Shown: positions 33,066 to 41,676, counted from the stretch's first letter. The stretch: 64,000 nt of DNA from Aquibium sp. ELW1220 (GCF_030398385.1 NZ_JAOAOQ010000002.1:195162-259161); one strand, 5' to 3'. The notes: generated from the letters alone by a model not told the origin. Numbers and translations are program-made.

Positions 33066-33515
33066 ATGTCCGATCTTGTCTTGAAGCACAACGGCGCAGA
33101 CATCCGCCGCGTTCGCTCTGGCAGTTGGCTCGACCTGCCCGACGGCCGCAAGGTGTCGCCGGCCTATGCCGGCTGGCAGAGCGACGACGGCTACGCGCTG
33201 GTGGCGTACGTGGTGCCAGTCCCGCCCGCACCGACCGCAGAGCAAATGCGTGCCGAGCAGATCGAGGCGGTCAAGGCCGAGGCCATGCGCCGCATCCTGA
33301 CCATCTGTCCGGAATGGAAGCAGCGCAACTTGACGGCACAGGCGGCGATCCTGGCCGAGAAGCGCCGCGCCAACTGGACGGCCGATGAACTCGCGGCCTG
33401 GGATGCCGGCAAGGCGATCTGGGACCAGATTGCGGCCATGCGAATACGCTCCGATGCTATCGAGGCGATGGACCCGATCCCGGTCGACTCCGCCGATGAT
33501 CATCACTGGGCGTAA
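33066..33515 (+). CDS. Tail fibre assembly/accessory protein
   Basis: A 149-residue protein. The N-terminal half (LKHNGADIRRVRSGSWLDLPDGRKVSPAYAGWQSDDGYALVAY) is a small beta domain. It is followed by a charged helix (EQMRAEQIEAVKAEAMRRILTICPEWKQRNL) as in DUF4376-like and fibre assembly chaperones. GGAAGA lies before the ATG. It is the last gene of the tail block and is followed by hairpins at 33542 and 33680. Confidence 0.7.
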   Translation: MSDLVLKHNGADIRRVRSGSWLDLPDGRKVSPAYAGWQSDDGYALVAYVVPVPPAPTAEQMRAEQIEAVKAEAMRRILTICPEWKQRNLTAQAAILAEKRRANWTADELAAWDAGKAIWDQIAAMRIRSDAIEAMDPIPVDSADDHHWA

Positions 33516-33541
33516 CCGAACGCCAACGCCCGGGCGAAGGC

Positions 33542-33575
33542 GGTCGGTGCGAGCGCGGGATTGCTCGCACCGACC
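33542..33575 (+). other. Perfect 13-bp hairpin after the tail operon
   Basis: GGTCGGTGCGAGC at 33542-33554 pairs without mismatch with GCTCGCACCGACC at 33563-33575, leaving an 8-base loop. No T run follows. It could be a processing or stability hairpin or a protein-binding palindrome. Confidence 0.75.
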
Positions 33576-33679
33576 TGACCACTCTGCACTGGGGGAAGTG
33601 CTTCGTGGCTGCTGAAATATAGCACGCCCGTGTCGGAACCGATCCAGCCAGCAGAGCGGTAGCGGCTGGCCGAAAGGTG

Positions 33680-33697
33680 AGCCCGGCGGGCTTTTTG
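33680..33697 (+). terminator. Rho-independent terminator before the lysis genes
   Basis: AGCCC (33680-33684), loop GGC and GGGCT (33688-33692) form a short GC stem followed directly by a T run (33692-33696). It ends the tail operon 69 bases ahead of the endolysin. The stem is short, so read-through is likely. Confidence 0.6.
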
Positions 33698-33765
33698 CAG
33701 GGCATCCTGACCGACTGGTGTTCCAGCCGAACCATACAATCCTGACCAACTGAACGAGGCACCCC

Positions 33766-34446
33766 GTGGACAGCAACTTCCAGCGGGCGCTTTCGCGCGT
33801 CCTCAAACATGAGGGTGGCTATGTCGATCATCCGAAGGATCCCGGCGGCGCCACCAACAAGGGCGTCACCATTGCCACCTTCCGCCGATACGTGAAGCCG
33901 AAGGGCACCAAGGCGGACCTGCGCGCCATCACTGCCGACCAGGTCGCCACCGTCTACCGCAAGCACTACTGGACCGCGGTTCATGGCGCCGAGCTTCCAG
34001 ACGGCGTTGACTACGCCGTCTTCGATCTCGCGGTGAACTCCGGGCCATCCCGCGCCGCAAGGTTTTTGCAGCGCGTCGTGGGCGCCGCTCAGGATGGTCG
34101 CATCGGCCCAGCAACGCTGGCGGCGGTCAGGAAGGCCGATCCGACCGAATTGATCGGAAGACTCTGCGATGCGCGGTTAGCGTGGCTGAAGACGCTGAAG
34201 ACCTGGCCGACCTTCGGCAGGGGCTGGGAGCGGCGCGTCACTGACGTAAGACACGACGCGATCCTCGACGCAGCCGAGCGGGCCATCGCGAAGGCCGTGG
34301 TCGAGGACGCAACCACCATCGGCGAGGTGCCAGCACCCATCCCGCCTACGTCCAAGGCTCACCGGATCGGCATCCTCGCCGTGGCAATCATCGGCGCCAT
34401 CCTCATGGCGCTGTCGCAACTCTGGAACTGGATCACAGGAGGCTGA
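33766..34446 (+). CDS. Endolysin, GH108 muramidase with C-terminal membrane anchor
   Basis: A 226-residue lysis enzyme with a GTG start. RVLKHEGGYVDHPKDPGGATNKGVT carries the catalytic Glu16 of GH108 and the family's G-G-Y/D-P-G-G pattern. FDLAVNSGPSRAARFLQ and VVGAAQDGRIGPATLAAV are the second hallmark region (peptidoglycan-binding subdomain). The C-terminus (GILAVAIIGAILMALSQLWNWI) is a transmembrane helix, which is unusual for an endolysin and could hold it at the membrane until lysis. It is followed at once by holin-like genes. Confidence 0.9.
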   Translation: MDSNFQRALSRVLKHEGGYVDHPKDPGGATNKGVTIATFRRYVKPKGTKADLRAITADQVATVYRKHYWTAVHGAELPDGVDYAVFDLAVNSGPSRAARFLQRVVGAAQDGRIGPATLAAVRKADPTELIGRLCDARLAWLKTLKTWPTFGRGWERRVTDVRHDAILDAAERAIAKAVVEDATTIGEVPAPIPPTSKAHRIGILAVAIIGAILMALSQLWNWITGG

Positions 34447-34448
34447 CC

Positions 34449-34682
34449 GTGCTGCAATCCATCCTGAAATACGTCCTTCCCCGGTCCCTGACCTGGTGGG
34501 CCGGCGCCGCATCGGTCGCCACAGGTGCCGGCCAGATCATTGCACCGGATGCCACCGCGCTCGGGCAGGTCGGTGAGATCATCTCGATGCTGAACGGTGC
34601 CGGCGCTGCGCCGACGCCCGCCACGCTGATCGTGCTCGGGCTTGGCCTGATCGGGCTGCGCAAGAAGCTGGAGCAGGGCTGA
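34449..34682 (+). CDS. Putative holin
   Basis: A 77-residue protein with a GTG start. Two hydrophobic stretches (WWAGAASVATGAGQII and ATLIVLGLGLIGL) with a short loop and a charged C-terminus RKKLEQG fit a class II holin. It starts two bases after the endolysin stop and overlaps the next gene (TGATG). Function is inferred from topology and the lysis context. Confidence 0.7.
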   Translation: MLQSILKYVLPRSLTWWAGAASVATGAGQIIAPDATALGQVGEIISMLNGAGAAPTPATLIVLGLGLIGLRKKLEQG

Positions 34683-34963
34683 TGGCAGACACCGATGAAG
34701 CACGCCTCGACCGGATCGAGACCAAGCTCGACAAGATGGCGGAGGCCCTCATTGTGCTGGTGCGCGTCGAGGAGCGCACCAGCACCCTCTTCAAGCGTCT
34801 CGACGCCAGCGACGCGCGCATGAACGGCATTTCCACGCGGCTCACCGATCTCGAAAAGACCAGCGACCGGCGCGGCGTGACATTCGGTCTCGTCGACAGG
34901 CTGTTCTGGATCGCCGTCACCGCCGCCGTCGGCATCGGTGCCTGGTGGTTACGGGGTGGGTGA
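34682..34963 (+). CDS. XhlA-like membrane protein of the lysis cassette
   Basis: A 93-residue protein. A long helix (DEARLDRIETKLDKMAEALIVLVRVEERTSTLFKRLDASDARMNGI) predicted as a coiled coil is followed by one C-terminal membrane segment (LFWIAVTAAVGIGAWWL). This is the topology of XhlA/haemolysin-type accessory lysis proteins. The start overlaps the holin stop by one base. It is the last recognisable prophage gene. Confidence 0.75.
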   Translation: MADTDEARLDRIETKLDKMAEALIVLVRVEERTSTLFKRLDASDARMNGISTRLTDLEKTSDRRGVTFGLVDRLFWIAVTAAVGIGAWWLRGG

Positions 34964-35243
34964 AACGCGACAGTCAAAGACAGGCGGGGGATGGTCGGAC
35001 GCACGTTGGCCGCCGAAGCATGGCACCTCCCCCTGTTCACGACTTCAGAGATTTTCTGCAGGCGCAACCGCATAGCGGTGAAGGTGCGCTCGGGGCGAAT
35101 GGGGGAGCGAAGGTCATTCATACGCGAGTTTCGCGCACCTGGTTCGGTAGTTCCTCAATCGTCCTCGACAGTGAGCCTCAAAGACTTCGAGAATCATCCA
35201 GGAGGAACGCAAGGCGAATCTCGGAACGTATAAAAACCTCACC

Positions 35244-35251
35244 GGCATTGC
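35244..35251 (+). repeat. Left 8-bp target duplication of the IS66 element
   Basis: GGCATTGC directly before the left end of the element. The same eight bases directly follow the right end. Confidence 0.93.
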
Positions 35252-36622
35252 GTAATTACACACCCCCTTGCCACCGGGCCGAAAGCCTGAATCCATGCGG
35301 GCATGGATCGTGGTGATTTGCAGCGGCTTTCGAAGGACGAACTGATCGACCTGGTGCTTCGTTTGCAGCGGCCGGAGAAGACGTCGAGGACGTCGTCGAA
35401 GCCGCCCTCCACGGATCGCAAGGAGCGGCGTGACAAGGCGAAACCCGGCGGCGCCAAGCCGGGACACAAAGGCCACAGCCGTGCCCTGAGCGAGGATTTC
35501 GATCGCGTCGTCGATCACCATCCCGACCAATGCCCTTGCTGTCGGGCCAGCCTGTCGAGCGATCTTCCTGCCGAAACCGTGAGCGAGCACGAGACGATCG
35601 ATCTGCCCGAGATCCGTCCCGACATCGAGCGGCACCGGCGGCTTTCGGTGCGATGCCCGTCCTGTGGGACGCTGGTCATTGCTCCGGTGCCAGCAGTGGC
35701 GAACGGCACTCCCTTCGGGCCGCGCACGCATGCGGTGGCAACCTATCTGAAGACCTTCCAGGCCTTGTCTTACGAACGCCTGCAAGGCGCCTTCGCCGAT
35801 CTCTTCGGACTGACGATCAGCCAGGGCGGTCTGATGAACATGCTTCGCCGTTCACAGACGGCCTTCGCGCCCGAACGCGACGCGGCCATCGCCGTCCTGC
35901 GCCGGGCGGAGGTCGTAGCCTCCGACGAAACCGGCGTGCGGATCGAGGGCTGCAACGCCTTTCAATGGGTGTTCCGTTCGCGCGAGGCGGTCGTCCATCG
36001 CGCCGCTTCGACGCGCGGCGCCGTCGTGGTGCGTGAGCTGATGGATGGCCACCGGCCGCAGGTCTGGTGTTCCGACCGCTATTCGGCGCAACAGGGGCAT
36101 GGCGTGGCGCATCAGACCTGCCTTGCCCATCTCGCCCGGGATGTCGCCTTTGTCGACGAGGCGAGCGAGGACATGCTGCCATCTCGGCTTCGCCTCTGGC
36201 TGAAGCGGGCCTTTGCCTTGGCCGACGGGATCGAGACCTTCGCCGCCTCGACCATTACCGCGAAGCGTCGGGCCCTGGAGCGAAGTCTTGCCGACATTCT
36301 CGCCGCGCCGACTGCTTGCGATCTTGCTCGCGAGCTTCAGATGAAGTTCCGGCGTGCTCGCGATCAACTGCTGGTCTTCGCTGCATATCCAGGACTGGTG
36401 GAGCCGACCAACAACGCCTGCGAACGAGCCCTCCGGCCTGCCGTCATCCAGCGCAAGGTCACAAACGGCTATCGCGCCATGTGGGCCGCAAATGGCGAGG
36501 CTGACGTGCGAACCGTTGTGGACACCGCTCGCCTACGAACCGGCGTCCGCCCGTTCCAGACCATCCTCAACGCAATCGCCACCTGAAATCCAAGTCCGAG
36601 AAACAGGGGGGTGGGTAATTAC
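35252..36622 (+). mobile_element. Complete IS66-type insertion sequence, 1371 bp
   Basis: Both ends start GTAATTAC read inward; the left continues ACACCCCC and the right CCACCCCCC, so 16 of the first 17 bases pair. GGCATTGC is duplicated on both sides, the 8-bp duplication expected for the IS66 family. One transposase gene fills it, with no tnpA/tnpB accessory genes, as in the short single-gene subgroup. Removing it joins a 3' fragment at 36631 to sequence after the lysis genes. Confidence 0.93.
35303..36586 (+). CDS. IS66 family transposase (TnpC)
   Basis: A 427-residue DDE transposase. The N-terminal KTSRTSSKPPSTDRKERRDKAKPGGAKPGHKGH is the disordered IS66 head. A zinc-binding region follows (CPCCRASL and CPSCGTL). 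The catalytic core has Asp in VVASDETGVRIEG, Asp in VWCSDRYSAQQGH and Glu in TNNACERALRP. The frame is intact, so the element may still be active. It is shorter than the roughly 500-residue TnpC of elements that carry tnpA/tnpB. Confidence 0.95.
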   Translation: MDRGDLQRLSKDELIDLVLRLQRPEKTSRTSSKPPSTDRKERRDKAKPGGAKPGHKGHSRALSEDFDRVVDHHPDQCPCCRASLSSDLPAETVSEHETIDLPEIRPDIERHRRLSVRCPSCGTLVIAPVPAVANGTPFGPRTHAVATYLKTFQALSYERLQGAFADLFGLTISQGGLMNMLRRSQTAFAPERDAAIAVLRRAEVVASDETGVRIEGCNAFQWVFRSREAVVHRAASTRGAVVVRELMDGHRPQVWCSDRYSAQQGHGVAHQTCLAHLARDVAFVDEASEDMLPSRLRLWLKRAFALADGIETFAASTITAKRRALERSLADILAAPTACDLARELQMKFRRARDQLLVFAAYPGLVEPTNNACERALRPAVIQRKVTNGYRAMWAANGEADVRTVVDTARLRTGVRPFQTILNAIAT

Positions 36623-36630
36623 GGCATTGC
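36623..36630 (+). repeat. Right 8-bp target duplication of the IS66 element
   Basis: GGCATTGC directly after the right end of the element, identical to 35244-35251. Confidence 0.93.
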
Positions 36631-36945
36631 AGCATGCGGCAGGCACCTGTATCGATAACCTACTTCAGGACCGTGCCCTAGATGACCTGAAGCCAGCCAT
36701 GTGAGCAGTCCCCAAGGCGATTGCGAACTTTGCTGTTTTCTGCTATCCACAGTTGCGCTTGCTCCTGCTTCGGTCGCCTGGGAGTGCGGTAGCTGTTCTC
36801 GTCAGAATGCTGAGCAAGCGTCGAAAACAGGCACCATACCTGGTGTTCAAATGAAACTCTGGTTGTTGAACGCAGTGCAATGGATGTGGCGGGCTTCCCG
36901 AGTTGGACGAGGGGCGCCGATCGCACGCGGACAGGAGTAGTCGGG
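36631..36945 (+). other. Leader region of the polysaccharide locus
   Basis: No supported gene lies in these 315 bases. The first part carries a fragment left by the IS insertion (a frame ending DDLKPAM at 36704). The rest is the probable untranslated leader of the first polysaccharide gene, with an ops/JUMPstart-like element at 36783-36805. The promoter should lie before 36780, but no clear pair of boxes stands out. Confidence 0.55.
36783..36805 (+). promoter_or_regulatory. ops/JUMPstart-like antitermination element
   Basis: The bases AGTGCGGTAGCTGTT contain GCGGTAGC (36786-36793), the core of the enterobacterial ops element (GGCGGTAGCGT). They also resemble the first half of the JUMPstart sequence (AGTGCTCTGGTAGCTGTT). 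It lies 153 bases ahead of the first polysaccharide gene, where RfaH recruitment sites sit in other bacteria. A NusG paralogue is encoded near the other end of the locus. The match is visible; function is inferred. Confidence 0.55.
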
Positions 36946-38232
36946 TTGATCTCTATTCCAACGGCCGGACCGGTTGTCGTGACCGCCAGGCACCGGATCC
37001 TTCGAATCCGCTACCAGCTTCTCGGCGGGTTGCTATTTGCCGTTGCTCTACCGGTCGTGTTGAGGAGCCTGGACGGCACGTGGGTGCTTGGCGCAGCCAC
37101 GACCCAGAATACCGTGCTCGCTGCCATAGTCGCGCATGTGCTGGGCTTTCTCGCCTTCCGGCGGATCGGGAGTTTTCCCGGCGTCGCGGCGGCGGGCTTC
37201 ATCCTGCCGACCTTCGCGCTCACCTACGGCCTGGTGTTTGCGGTCATCTTCTTCTTTCGCATCGACTACAGCCGCTTTCAGGCCGGCGGCAGCTTCATCC
37301 TTTCGACGCTCTGGTACTTCGGCTGGAGCATCGCCGTGCGTCGGGTGGTCCGCTACCGCCTCGCGGTCGTGCCTGGTGGAAACGTGACCGGCATCGAGCG
37401 CATTCACAACGTCGAATGGCATCACCTCGCCTCGCCCGATCAGCCGGCGGTCGGGGTCAACGGCATCGTGGCCGACCTGACGGCCGACCTGTCAGAGGCC
37501 TGGGAGCGCTACATCGCCGATGCGGCTTTGGCCGGGATCCCGGTCTACCACGTCAAGCAGGTCACGGAATCGCTCACCGGTCGCGCGGCGATCGAGCATC
37601 TGTCGGAAAACACGCTCGGGTCGCTCAACCCCAACCAGTTCTATCTGAGTTTCAAGGAGGCAGCCGATCGCGCCGCCGCGCTGGTGGTGCTGGTCGGGCT
37701 TTCGCCCCTGTTCCTGGTCATCGCGGCGGCAATCCGGCTTGATTCCACCGGCCCGGTCCTTTTTCGCCAGCAGCGGGTGGGTTATCGGGGCGCGATCTTC
37801 ACCGTCTACAAGTTTCGCTCGATGACGGTCGAGCCGGCCTCCGACGACGATCGCGAGCGGGCCATGACGCGGCCGGGGGATGGTCGCGTCACGCGCGTCG
37901 GTCGGTTCCTGCGCAATTGTCGTCTCGACGAACTGCCGCAGGCGCTGAACATCCTGCGGGGCGAGATGAGCTGGATCGGCCCGCGACCCGAAGCGATCGC
38001 GCTGTCCCGATGGTACGAGGCGGAACTGCCGTTCTACCGCTACCGGCACATCGTGCGGCCGGGGATCACCGGCTGGGCGCAGGTCAACCAGGGCCATGTG
38101 ACGGAAGTGGGCGACGTGCTCGAGAAACTGCACTATGATTTCTACTACATCAAGAACTTCTCCCCATGGCTCGATCTCGTGATCATCCTCCGCACGATCC
38201 GGGTGATGGCGACGGGACAGGGCGCGCGCTGA
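36946..38232 (+). CDS. Initiating sugar-phosphate transferase (polyprenyl-P, PHPT family)
   Basis: A 428-residue membrane enzyme that puts the first hexose-1-phosphate on undecaprenyl phosphate. The N-terminal 130 residues hold about four membrane helices and a CoA-binding-like region follows. The catalytic C-terminal domain has VLFRQQRVGYRGAIFTVYKFRSM, RNCRLDELPQALNILRGEMSWIGPRPE and YRYRHIVRPGITGWAQVNQG, the signature of WbaP/ExoY/PssA enzymes. The TTG start at 36946 is favoured because AGGAG lies 8 bases upstream. The ATG at 36880 has no such site. It is the first gene of the locus. Confidence 0.93.
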   Translation: MISIPTAGPVVVTARHRILRIRYQLLGGLLFAVALPVVLRSLDGTWVLGAATTQNTVLAAIVAHVLGFLAFRRIGSFPGVAAAGFILPTFALTYGLVFAVIFFFRIDYSRFQAGGSFILSTLWYFGWSIAVRRVVRYRLAVVPGGNVTGIERIHNVEWHHLASPDQPAVGVNGIVADLTADLSEAWERYIADAALAGIPVYHVKQVTESLTGRAAIEHLSENTLGSLNPNQFYLSFKEAADRAAALVVLVGLSPLFLVIAAAIRLDSTGPVLFRQQRVGYRGAIFTVYKFRSMTVEPASDDDRERAMTRPGDGRVTRVGRFLRNCRLDELPQALNILRGEMSWIGPRPEAIALSRWYEAELPFYRYRHIVRPGITGWAQVNQGHVTEVGDVLEKLHYDFYYIKNFSPWLDLVIILRTIRVMATGQGAR

Positions 38233-38236
38233 TCCG

Positions 38237-40030
38237 ATGAATGCGCAAATGGAACGCGGCCGGGCATCCATGCGTTCCTCGCTCGCCGAACTGTTCCGTC
38301 AGCTGTCGGCGCGGCGGCGGCGCCAGTTCGGCATGCTGCTTTGCCTCATGCTGGTCGGCGCGGTGGGCGAACTCGTCTCCATCGGCGCCGTGCTGCCGTT
38401 CCTCGCGGTCATCGCCGACCCTCAGGGCGTCATGCAGCATGCGCGGGTCCAGGGCTTCCTGCATGTTTTCGGGATCGATACGCCGGTCCAGATCGCCGTC
38501 GCCGCGGCGATCCTGTTCGCGGTCGCCGCGCTTGGCGCGGCCGCTTCGCGCCTGCTTCTTGTCTATGTCAGCCAGCGCTTCGTCTTCGGCGTGGCGCGCG
38601 ACCTCAGCGTCGCGATCTTCAGCCGCACGCTGCATCAGCCCTACACCTACCATACCGGGCAAAACAGCAGCGAGACGCTTGCGGCCATCAACAAGGCTCA
38701 GCTGGTCGCGGGCCAGATCCTGATGCCCTTGATGCAGGCCACTGCCGCATCGGTCATCGCGGTCTTCATCCTGGCGGGGCTGCTCTTCATCGACCCGCTG
38801 ATCGCGCTCGGTTCCGGCCTCGGCTTCGCGGCGATCTATCTCCTGGTCATGCGCATCACGCGCAAGGTGATGCGGGCCAACGGCGACATCATCGCGCGGG
38901 CGCAGGGGGAGCGGCTGCAGGCCGCAAGCGAAGGGCTCGGCGGCATCCGCGACGTGCTGCTGGATCGGTCGCAGGCGGCTTTCGTCGCCCGTTTCGGGGA
39001 AACCGAGGCGCGGCTGCGCAGCGCGCAGGCGCTCAACAACTTCATCGCCCAGGCGCCGCGCTTCATCGTCGAAGGGATCGGTCTTGCGCTGATCGCCGGT
39101 CTGACCCTCGTTCTCACCCTGCGCGAGGGCGGGCTCGCCGCAGCGCTGCCGGTGCTGGGCGCGCTGGCGCTTGGCGCCCAGCGGCTCGTGCCGCTGATGC
39201 AGCAGGCCTATTCGGGCTGGGCGGCGACGCTCACCGGCGGTCCCATGCTCGCCGACATCCTCGACATCCTGCGTCTTCCCGACGCGCCGCAGTTCACCGC
39301 CCCGCGCGACCGCGAGCGCCTGCCCTTCGAGCGCGATTTCGTCCTCAGCAAGGTCGGCTTCTCCTATCCGCAAGGGGGGCGGCCAGCCGTGGAGGGCATC
39401 GATCTCGTCGTGCAAAGGGGCGCGCGCGTCGGTCTTGCCGGCCGCACCGGCAGCGGCAAGAGCACGCTGATGGACCTCGTGCTCGGCCTGCTCAGCCCCG
39501 ACAGCGGCCGCATCCTCGTCGACGGTGTCGAACTCAACGACGCCAACCGCGCCGCCTGGCAGGCCCGCATCGCCCATGTGCCGCAGTCGATCTATCTGTC
39601 GGACGCAAGCATCGCCGAAAACATCGCCTTCGGCGTGCCGGCGGGCGAGATCGACCGGGCGCGCGTGGCGGCGGCGGCCGCGAAGGCCGAACTCGCCGAG
39701 GTGATCGAGGCGCTGCCGCAAGGCTACGACACGCCGGTCGGCGAACGCGGCGTGCGGCTGTCGGGCGGCCAGCGCCAGCGCGTCGGCATCGCGCGCGCGC
39801 TCTACAAGCGGGCCGACGTGCTCGTCTTCGACGAGGCCACCAGCGCGCTCGACACCGAAACAGAGACGGCGGTGATGGGGGCGATCGGCAGGCTCGGCCG
39901 CGACCTCACCATCTTCATCATCGCCCACCGGCTGTCGACGCTCGACGGCTGCGACATGGTCGTGACGCTGGACGCCGGCCGCGTGCAGTCGGTAATGAAG
40001 AGTGACGAGAATCGGAGGGTGGTTTCGTGA
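38237..40030 (+). CDS. ABC exporter/flippase, fused permease and ATPase
   Basis: A 597-residue half-transporter. Six membrane helices occupy residues 30-330. The ATPase has Walker A GRTGSGKST (about 402), signature LSGGQRQRVGIARAL (about 507), Walker B VLVFDEATSALD (about 530) and the H-loop IAHRLST (about 563). The domain order matches PglK/MsbA-type exporters, which flip lipid-linked sugars across the inner membrane. The gene starts 4 bases after the initiating transferase and so is probably translated with it. A flippase role fits the Wzy-like polymerase further along. Confidence 0.93.
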   Translation: MNAQMERGRASMRSSLAELFRQLSARRRRQFGMLLCLMLVGAVGELVSIGAVLPFLAVIADPQGVMQHARVQGFLHVFGIDTPVQIAVAAAILFAVAALGAAASRLLLVYVSQRFVFGVARDLSVAIFSRTLHQPYTYHTGQNSSETLAAINKAQLVAGQILMPLMQATAASVIAVFILAGLLFIDPLIALGSGLGFAAIYLLVMRITRKVMRANGDIIARAQGERLQAASEGLGGIRDVLLDRSQAAFVARFGETEARLRSAQALNNFIAQAPRFIVEGIGLALIAGLTLVLTLREGGLAAALPVLGALALGAQRLVPLMQQAYSGWAATLTGGPMLADILDILRLPDAPQFTAPRDRERLPFERDFVLSKVGFSYPQGGRPAVEGIDLVVQRGARVGLAGRTGSGKSTLMDLVLGLLSPDSGRILVDGVELNDANRAAWQARIAHVPQSIYLSDASIAENIAFGVPAGEIDRARVAAAAAKAELAEVIEALPQGYDTPVGERGVRLSGGQRQRVGIARALYKRADVLVFDEATSALDTETETAVMGAIGRLGRDLTIFIIAHRLSTLDGCDMVVTLDAGRVQSVMKSDENRRVVS

Positions 40031-40902
40031 TTGGTGCGATCGGAAAAGCGACAGCAACCATCCTGCCTCAGGCTACTTATCAGAGGCTTCGGATTTACTC
40101 AGGCCGATTAAGGTTTTGGAGATCCATAATGCGAGATATGAGTGGGGTAGCAATTCAGGACAAGCTATGGCTCTCGCTATCCTTCTTGGCCGCACCACTG
40201 ACCGCCGCGATTAGACTCAATGAATGGCGTGATCCCGTTCTTTTTCATGACCTTGTCTTGGATGTTGCCGATGTAGGGAGGTTCGCACTTAGGGGCCGGA
40301 CAGACGACCTCTGGCATGTGGCGCCTATTCGAGAACGGGCAATCTTGGCCTGCGTAAGGGAGCGGCTCAATCCTGGCGATACTTTCGTAGACGCCGGGGC
40401 AAACATCGGTTTCTATAGCGTTGTCGCTGCGAGTCAGGTCGCCCCAAGCGGGAGCGTGATAGCAATCGAGATGATGAAGCAGACGGCCGAATTACTCCGC
40501 CGCAACATCGAACTCAACAATGCCAGTTCGGTTAGCGTTGTCGAAAATGCGTTGGCCGATCGAGGCGGTGAGGCTCTATTCGCGTCCATGCCGTCCGGCA
40601 ATTTCGGTCAGGCCTCGCTTCAGTCTTCGCAGGGTGATGAACATTTCGAGGTACTAACAAACACGCTAGACGCCGTTCTTGCCGATGTTCCGTATATCAA
40701 GTTGTTAAAGATGGATCTCGAAGGCGCAGAACTCAGCGCACTAAAAGGGGCGTTGAAGGTCCTCGATCGAATTGAGGCGATCATCTTTGAGCATCACGAG
40801 CTTGGGGTTTTCAACTCGATTGAGAGAATCCTCGCTCAGTATGGATTTAGGGTTGAACCCCTTACTGATCGCGACAGTCTGGCCGTGCGAACTGAAAGGT
40901 AG
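40027..40902 (+). CDS. FkbM family methyltransferase
   Basis: A 291-residue enzyme with a GTG start overlapping the ABC gene stop. The SAM-binding loop is FVDAGANIGFYSVVAASQVAPSGSVIAIEM (about 118-147), with LLRRNIELNNASSVSVVENAL after it and LLKMDLEGAELSALKGA towards the end, all FkbM hallmarks. It probably O-methylates a sugar of the polysaccharide. Codon use is less GC-rich than in the two genes before, and marks the start of an AT-richer block that runs to about 43440. Confidence 0.92.
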   Translation: MIGAIGKATATILPQATYQRLRIYSGRLRFWRSIMRDMSGVAIQDKLWLSLSFLAAPLTAAIRLNEWRDPVLFHDLVLDVADVGRFALRGRTDDLWHVAPIRERAILACVRERLNPGDTFVDAGANIGFYSVVAASQVAPSGSVIAIEMMKQTAELLRRNIELNNASSVSVVENALADRGGEALFASMPSGNFGQASLQSSQGDEHFEVLTNTLDAVLADVPYIKLLKMDLEGAELSALKGALKVLDRIEAIIFEHHELGVFNSIERILAQYGFRVEPLTDRDSLAVRTER

Positions 40903-40906
40903 TCAG

Positions 40907-41674
40907 GTGGGGCTCTGTTGTATCAATTCTATATGGATAGGTCCAAAGCTTGGGCCTTTGCATGCTGCGTGTCTCCGTTCATTTCTAAGGTGGGGTCATC
41001 GAATTGTATTGCACTCATATGGCAAACCATCAGATGTTCCAGACGGAGTAGAGTTGTCGGACGCGGAGTTACTTTTGCCTTATTCTAGTATATGTAGGCA
41101 CAAAGAAACAGGAAGCTTGGCAATATTTGCGGATTTGCTTCGGTATGAATTGCTTAAGAAGGGTACTGGTCTCTATGTAGACTGCGATGTATTCTGTGTG
41201 AAGCCAGTTTACGATATGGAATACATATTCGGTTATGAGAACCATAATCTCATTAATAACGCGGTTTTGAAGTTACCTGCAGATTCGCCAGTTTTGTTAG
41301 AACTTGGCCGATTGAAGGACGAGAACTCATTTATTCCGCCGTGGTCAGGCCCAAAGCGGCGGACATACTACCGATTACGTTCGAGTATCGGCTTTCCGGT
41401 CGAACTGCAGGATATGCCTTGGGGATTTACCGGCCCTCACGCGTTGACTTGGTACCTTAGGAAGTATGGCCTTGAAACACATGCGTTGCCAATAGATTAC
41501 TTTTATCCAATTCACTATGATCATACATCTCTTCTAGTTGATAGTGGGTTATCGATTGATGATTTGTGCACACATAGAACAATTCTTGTTCATTTATATA
41601 ATGAACGTCTAAAGAAAATCGATTTATCCAGTGTTAGCCGAGATAGCCCCATAGGGCAAATGCTTGAGGTTTGA
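40907..41674 (+). CDS. Glycosyltransferase with DXD motif (capsular type)
   Basis: A 255-residue enzyme with a GTG start and AAGG upstream. IPKIW-like INSIWIGPKLGPLHAACLRSF opens the domain, and LAIFADLLRYELLKKGTGLYVDCDVFCVKPV holds the DXD motif (Asp-Cys-Asp, about 91-93) that binds the metal and sugar nucleotide. This is the pattern of the glycosyltransferase sugar-binding region (DXD/OCH1-like) of capsular enzymes. Strong AT bias compared with the flanks suggests transfer. Confidence 0.85.
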   Translation: MGLCCINSIWIGPKLGPLHAACLRSFLRWGHRIVLHSYGKPSDVPDGVELSDAELLLPYSSICRHKETGSLAIFADLLRYELLKKGTGLYVDCDVFCVKPVYDMEYIFGYENHNLINNAVLKLPADSPVLLELGRLKDENSFIPPWSGPKRRTYYRLRSSIGFPVELQDMPWGFTGPHALTWYLRKYGLETHALPIDYFYPIHYDHTSLLVDSGLSIDDLCTHRTILVHLYNERLKKIDLSSVSRDSPIGQMLEV

Positions 41675-41676
41675 TT

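Noticed and set aside
38183-40057. A 624-codon minus-strand frame over the ABC exporter
   Set aside because: The composition (runs of Arg, Asp, Glu, His) is typical of reverse frames in GC-rich DNA, and the plus strand has all ABC transporter motifs.
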